DNA of 64,000 nt from Metallyticus violacea. Its lineage: Eukaryota; Arthropoda; Insecta; Mantodea; Metallyticidae. The position numbers and the translations under genes are program-made. This document shows positions 60,216 to 64,000 of the stretch, one piece after another. Each line of letters opens with the position of its first letter. The stretch's first letter is position 1. Under the pieces are notes generated by a model. The model was not told the DNA's origin, ran no database searches, and saw only the letters and a program-made list of their open reading frames with translations. The stretch spans positions 21,510,001 to 21,574,000 of the forward strand of contig CM060838.1 in assembly GCA_030762175.1 (NCBI GenBank), in the 5' to 3' direction.

Positions 60216-60651
60216 CGACTATGTTAAAAATATATATAACTTAAATCTCGTGTTTTCTTGGTCAGATCGAGAACTTTTATAAAACCCCCCGTACAAGAGA
60301 ACTAAAGCAACGATTCTTAATCCAGCAGAAAAAATATTTTATTTAATTTTATAGGTTCTACGTTGCACATACAATTGTATTTAATAAACTTAAATATGCT
60401 GTTATGTGTACCTTTTAATTGCATGTAATGGAAATATTCATCCCTCCCCCTCGAAGGCTCAATTTGCGACCGTGCTACTGTGAAAAAATGAACCTTGTTA
60501 CGAAGATATAAGCGTGGTCAGTAATTTACAAAATAGTAAGTGTATTTCCCTTTGCTAACATTATCTAAAGTGTTTGAATTAGTACAATATTTTGAAAATA
60601 ATAACTTTCTCCATCACCATTAATTTGAATTTGGCAAGGGAATTGGTTTGG

Positions 60652-60694
<43 letters not shown>
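60652..60694. repeat. (TTA)n microsatellite
   Basis: About 14 ATT units directly next to the 3' end of a minus-strand SINE A, as if grown from its A-rich tail. Confidence 0.92.
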
Positions 60695-60695
<1 letters not shown>

Positions 60696-60940
60696 TTTAA
60701 AGACGCTTTTTAACACCTTTGGTCATTAGCGTCTATTCAATTCATGGCGTGAAATGGCCGATAAATTTTGCTCGGAAACCTCTTCCTTCAGGCTAACAGA
60801 TTCTTTTACGTACTGCACAAGTACTTCCCCTCCAAAAGAAAGCCATATTTAGGCTTTTTACTCCCTGAAAAAATTCATCTACCCTGACAGTTTGAAACCC
60901 GCGACCATGGGTCTACAAAACTAGTGTGGACCACCATTAG
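60695..60940 (-). mobile_element. SINE A, old and strongly diverged
   Basis: TTTAAAGACGCTTTTTAACA, GGCGTGAAATGGCCGATAAA, TTTTGCTCGGAAACC, AGCCATATTTAGGCTTTTTA, and the worn head complement GTTTGAAACCCGCGACCATG to GGACCACCATTAG. All family landmarks are in order but with many changes, making this the oldest full-length copy here. Confidence 0.75.
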
Positions 60941-62395
60941 CTCTCAGCCAATTACACAACTAGTTAATTTTATCTTATAGCTCTGTAAAGATTAAGCGCT
61001 TACTTTAGCCATTTTGTACCTATCGAAGGCGTCTTTCTCAAGTATTATTAAAAAAAAAAACTTGAGTTTTAGACATTAGAAAAAAAGAAACAATTTTGAT
61101 TGACTGCCACTTTTCTGATAGAAAACAGGTTGTCAAAATAATGATGAATATTCTCCTTTATTAAATTTTGTTGTTGGGGTATTTCAAAAATAAATTCTTG
61201 CGCCTTTATTACTTATAGTTGCTATTAAGAATGTACAATTTTGACTACCTAAACAATATTAGATATTGAGCATGTAGCTTTTCGCAATCTTCCAGGAATT
61301 GACTAATGATCATTCTATTTTGAATAATTTGATGACGCGGTTTAGTGCTAATTAACTTAGTCTCAATATGGCAGAAACCCAAACAATTCAGTTTAACACT
61401 GAGACGTTATATAGAAGAACTCTGTAAGTAAACCATCTAGATTAATTTTTCACTTAAAAAAACTTAAACAACTGTTATAAAGGATGCTTTGATATCTGTA
61501 GTCATTCTGAATCACAGAATAAATTTTCGTTGCAAAAGAAAGTTTTATATTTGTCAGTTACTTCTAACACAGAATCCATAGAGCCTTAGGTAATTAAAAA
61601 ATTGTCAATTATAATACCCCATTCTATTTGCCTGATTAAGATAACTAAATTGGTGAAAATAAATAGATTTTATGACAATATTTGATGTTTGCAATCTTAA
61701 GGCAAATTGACTAGTTCCTCCCACTTGAGAGTTATCTAAAACCTAGAATTCTTTTATTATATCAAGTATCAGTTTGTATGACAAATTGCCTACATCTATT
61801 GTGACAGTGTTAATTTCAACGCTTGTGTTAAACTATTTTTTATTAAATTGCAGCTTTTATAATGTTGAAGACGTTTTATATTTCACTCATATTGTGATCA
61901 CTTTACTGATGTTTTAATTGTCTTTTTTGGAAGATGAAGTCTGTTGTTTCATTCTCAATAAGTATTATTATTATCATTTACATTTATTTTAATATATTAC
62001 ATAATGCACAATTTTTAGTATTTGTGCGGTTATTTGATAATATACCTTTCTTCTCTGGTCTCGTTTCTTCCTACATCGCTTCTCTTCTGTTTCGTTCTTT
62101 CCCAAGAAAAGAACATCAACAAAAAATATTCAAAGTTAAATTACACTCATGTACGACAGTCACTCTTTAGTGTAATACAATGACTCATATCCACATGGTT
62201 ACACAAGACTTAAGTAAGCGTGATGCAGACATTTTAAGAGTAGCAAGAATCTGAATCTGTAAACAGCGTTGACCTATCGAAACCCTGGCAGGCCCTAGGA
62301 AAACATATACTGCCCAATCTTGAGGTTTAAAACACACTCATATAAGCTCTCACTTTCTGAACGCACTGTATAGTGGAAGGCGGACTTTTGGTACG
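60941..62395. other. AT-rich stretch without recognised features
   Basis: The frame 61934-62170 is hydrophobic and AT-driven; I see no family. Confidence 0.45.
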
Positions 62396-62440
62396 TCACT
62401 GCTATATATGGAGGGCCGCCTCCCACAAACTACACCTTAC
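62396..62440 (+). promoter_or_regulatory. Possible TATA-type promoter
   Basis: GCTATATATGG (about 62400-62410) is a good TATA box. GC-richer sequence follows, with pyrimidine-rich possible start sites 25-35 bases downstream (CTACACCTTACC). It stands 140 bases upstream of the frame at 62551. This is inference from motif placement only. Confidence 0.2.
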
Positions 62441-62550
62441 CCCATACAAACAGAGGGGGAGCTGCCCCTACACAGATAGCGCATTCCACTGAGCCGCCTG
62501 CCACACTCCCTTTGTTCTGTCCGTTACGGCAGATTTACACAGCTAGGATT

Positions 62551-62677
62551 ATGCCACTATCAACATTACACACAATGCTCATATTTTTAGCCCAAGCTAC
62601 TGTTGCGTCAACGTGCGCGTACCAGACTGGAATACTAATTCGCTCTCTGATACTGGGCACTCACAAATTGGTATCAG
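62551..62677 (+). CDS. Weak candidate first exon with hydrophobic N-terminus
   Basis: The ATG has A at -3. The frame reads MPLSTLHTMLIFLAQATVAS, then TCAYQTGILIRSLILGTHKL VS, reaching a fair splice donor CAG|GTGGCT at 62677. The start resembles a signal peptide. Downstream of the donor the frame stays open to 62730. No homology is recognised and no second exon was found, so a chance frame is likely. Confidence 0.15.
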
Positions 62678-62979
62678 GTGGCTCTTTGCTGAGTTTAACG
62701 AGCATATCTCTAGCTTCCGAAATACCGTAACATGGTGTTATTGCCTTTTTTACCTTTTCTAATGCTGAAATAAGCAGAAAATTTAATGTATATCTGAGAA
62801 TCATATAACTGAGATAATATTATCAAATCTTATAGCTTTTATTTTAGATAAATAAATAAAACGATTCTTTTTATGAGGAAACGATTAATAAGAGGTAGTT
62901 TTACTTACACTAGCCAAGTGGTAGCTAATATCTTTAGTTACTTAACCTACCAAATAAATGTTTTCAATCTATCCTTAGG

Positions 62980-63001
62980 AAAAAAAAAAAAAAAAAAAAA
63001 A
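62980..63001. repeat. Poly-A run
   Basis: 22 consecutive A. No recognisable retroelement precedes it. Confidence 0.9.
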
Positions 63002-63194
63002 CAGCATGGCACAAGTACAAACGTTTCTCGCGAAAAAACTCCTAAACATTTATATAAAATGACAGCGCCCTCATGGCATTGATATTTGGACATTGCCAAT
63101 GAATACAAACTGCAGTGTATCGCTTTTAAAGAATAATTTAGTTTAAACTTTATAACTATAGAAAATGACTAGACCATTTACAGCGACTACTAAA

Positions 63195-63508
63195 ACACAG
63201 CACAGTTTGATTTGATTTATTTATGGACGCTCTTTAACAGCTCAGGTCATCAGTGTCCCATTCAACTCAGAGCGTGAAACGGCCGACAAATTTTGCTCAG
63301 AGGCCTCTCCTTCAGGCTTGAGGTTCTTTTTCGTGCCGTAAATGTACGACACGGGACCCACGGCTTTACTTCCCTTCCGAAGGAAGCCATACTTAGGATT
63401 TTTACGCCCGGAAAAATCCATCAGTCCTGGCCGGGTTCGAACCCGCGATCTTGGGTTTAGGAGGCAAGTATGGTAACCACTACACCACCAGGACCGACAC
63501 AGCACAGT
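63195..63508 (-). mobile_element. SINE A, full length, perfect 12-bp target-site duplication
   Basis: ACACAGCACAGT stands at 63195-63206 and 63497-63508. The element between (63207-63496, 290 bp) reads in complement from TTTATTTATGGACGCTCTTT to the head end CCAGGACCGA, with intact B box complement GGGTTCGAACCCGCGATC. It is the best reference copy for the family. Confidence 0.95.
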
Positions 63509-63829
63509 AAAATATATACGATATAGATCTGCATGTATTGCTAGGGAATACTGAAATCCAGATCACTTATGAACAAAATGTTTAATATTTGGGGCAGTAA
63601 TTTAAAACTTTACAATAACATTTCAAATTCATTTCAATTCGATTTTAATATTTTTAAGCGATTGTTTTGGCCATTATTAGGTTTGAGCGTCCTATTCGGC
63701 CATTTTTTGATTGCATAAGATTCAACTATTTGAATTCCAGGATAAAGAAATGGATAATTATGTCAAAGGAACAAAATGGTTTAAAACCTAATGATCATTT
63801 GTTTTATTTCGCATTTAGTTTACATTTAG

Positions 63830-64000
63830 GTAACAACTGGGCGCTCAGTAATTATTAGCAGTTGCTTAGGAAACGAAACTAAGGATTTCTTTGAGACAGA
63901 ACACTCCGTAGCTGGTGTTGTGCGAGCCCCTCAGATAGTCCGCATCTATTCCAGACGTCGGGGCAAAACTCTTTTTAAAGCGCAGGCAGTCCATCACATC
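63830..64000 (+). other. Open frame running off the window edge
   Basis: From the codon after a TAG at 63827 the frame stays open for 57 codons to the window end, including HSVAGVVRAPQIVRIYSRRR then GKTLFKAQAVHHI. GC content rises toward the edge. It has no recognised family. It may be part of an exon or repeat continuing outside the window. Confidence 0.15.

Larger units (their letters stand above)
59180..60292 (+). mobile_element. Mariner element, copy 2 of the 25-kb family
   Basis: The leader CACTTGTTTGTGACGATCGT, the start ATG at 59286 and the end GATCGAGAACTTTTATAAAA correspond to copy 1. The sequence between the coding end and the terminus (TTAAAAATATATATAACTTA) is what copy 1 has lost to its AAT array. 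Confidence 0.75.

Noticed and set aside
63242..63505. 87-codon minus-strand frame
   Set aside because: It lies entirely in the full-length SINE A and its target-site duplication.

Overview
This window is AT-rich animal nuclear DNA, most likely from an insect with a large, repeat-rich genome. The evidence is four families of tRNA-headed SINEs, many decayed Tc1/mariner-superfamily transposons, hAT and LINE relics, long di-, tri- and tetranucleotide microsatellites, and a short nuclear copy of mitochondrial large-subunit rRNA whose wording is insect-like. A polyneopteran such as a cockroach or termite would fit, but the species cannot be read from the sequence. No complete host protein-coding gene is recognisable. 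Almost every long open frame lies in a microsatellite, a SINE or a transposase relic. The window reads as intergenic or intronic DNA.

Layout: 0-9 kb holds a SINE B fragment, a mariner N-terminal relic, a SINE A inserted in a SINE B (2.9-3.5 kb), a foldback repeat (6.7-7.0 kb), an unrecognised GC-rich block (7.6-8.15 kb) and a SINE A. 10.9-14.8 kb holds a near-perfect palindrome, a reverse mariner relic, a fairly well preserved hAT (ZBED/SCAND-like) relic, and a Tc1/mariner-superfamily element of D41D type with both terminal inverted repeats. 17-23 kb has another D41D relic, SINE A and B copies, a CpG-rich island (20.6-21.1 kb) and a mariner relic. 23-26.5 kb has microsatellites, a small inverted-repeat cluster, a mariner copy carrying an expanded AAT microsatellite, and the mitochondrial rRNA fragment.

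29-39 kb is SINE-rich (families A, C and D), with a 370-bp TATG microsatellite, an internally deleted D41D derivative, LINE 3' ends on both strands and a Tc1 relic. 39.4-39.9 kb is a CpG-rich island with an ATG in strong context that opens a signal-peptide-like frame. It is the best candidate for a real first exon here. 41.8-42.6 kb is an 815-bp ACT array with higher-order structure. 43-53.4 kb holds mariner and D41D relics, a relic of a cysteine-rich repetitive arthropod protein, a CACGTG-containing tandem repeat, and the most complete mariner transposase (minus strand, three frameshifts). 53-64 kb is mostly plain AT-rich DNA with a second copy of the 25-kb mariner family, two SINE A copies and weak exon candidates.

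The elements form a layered graveyard: old transposons broken by indels, microsatellites grown inside them, and younger SINEs dropped on top with target-site duplications still readable.
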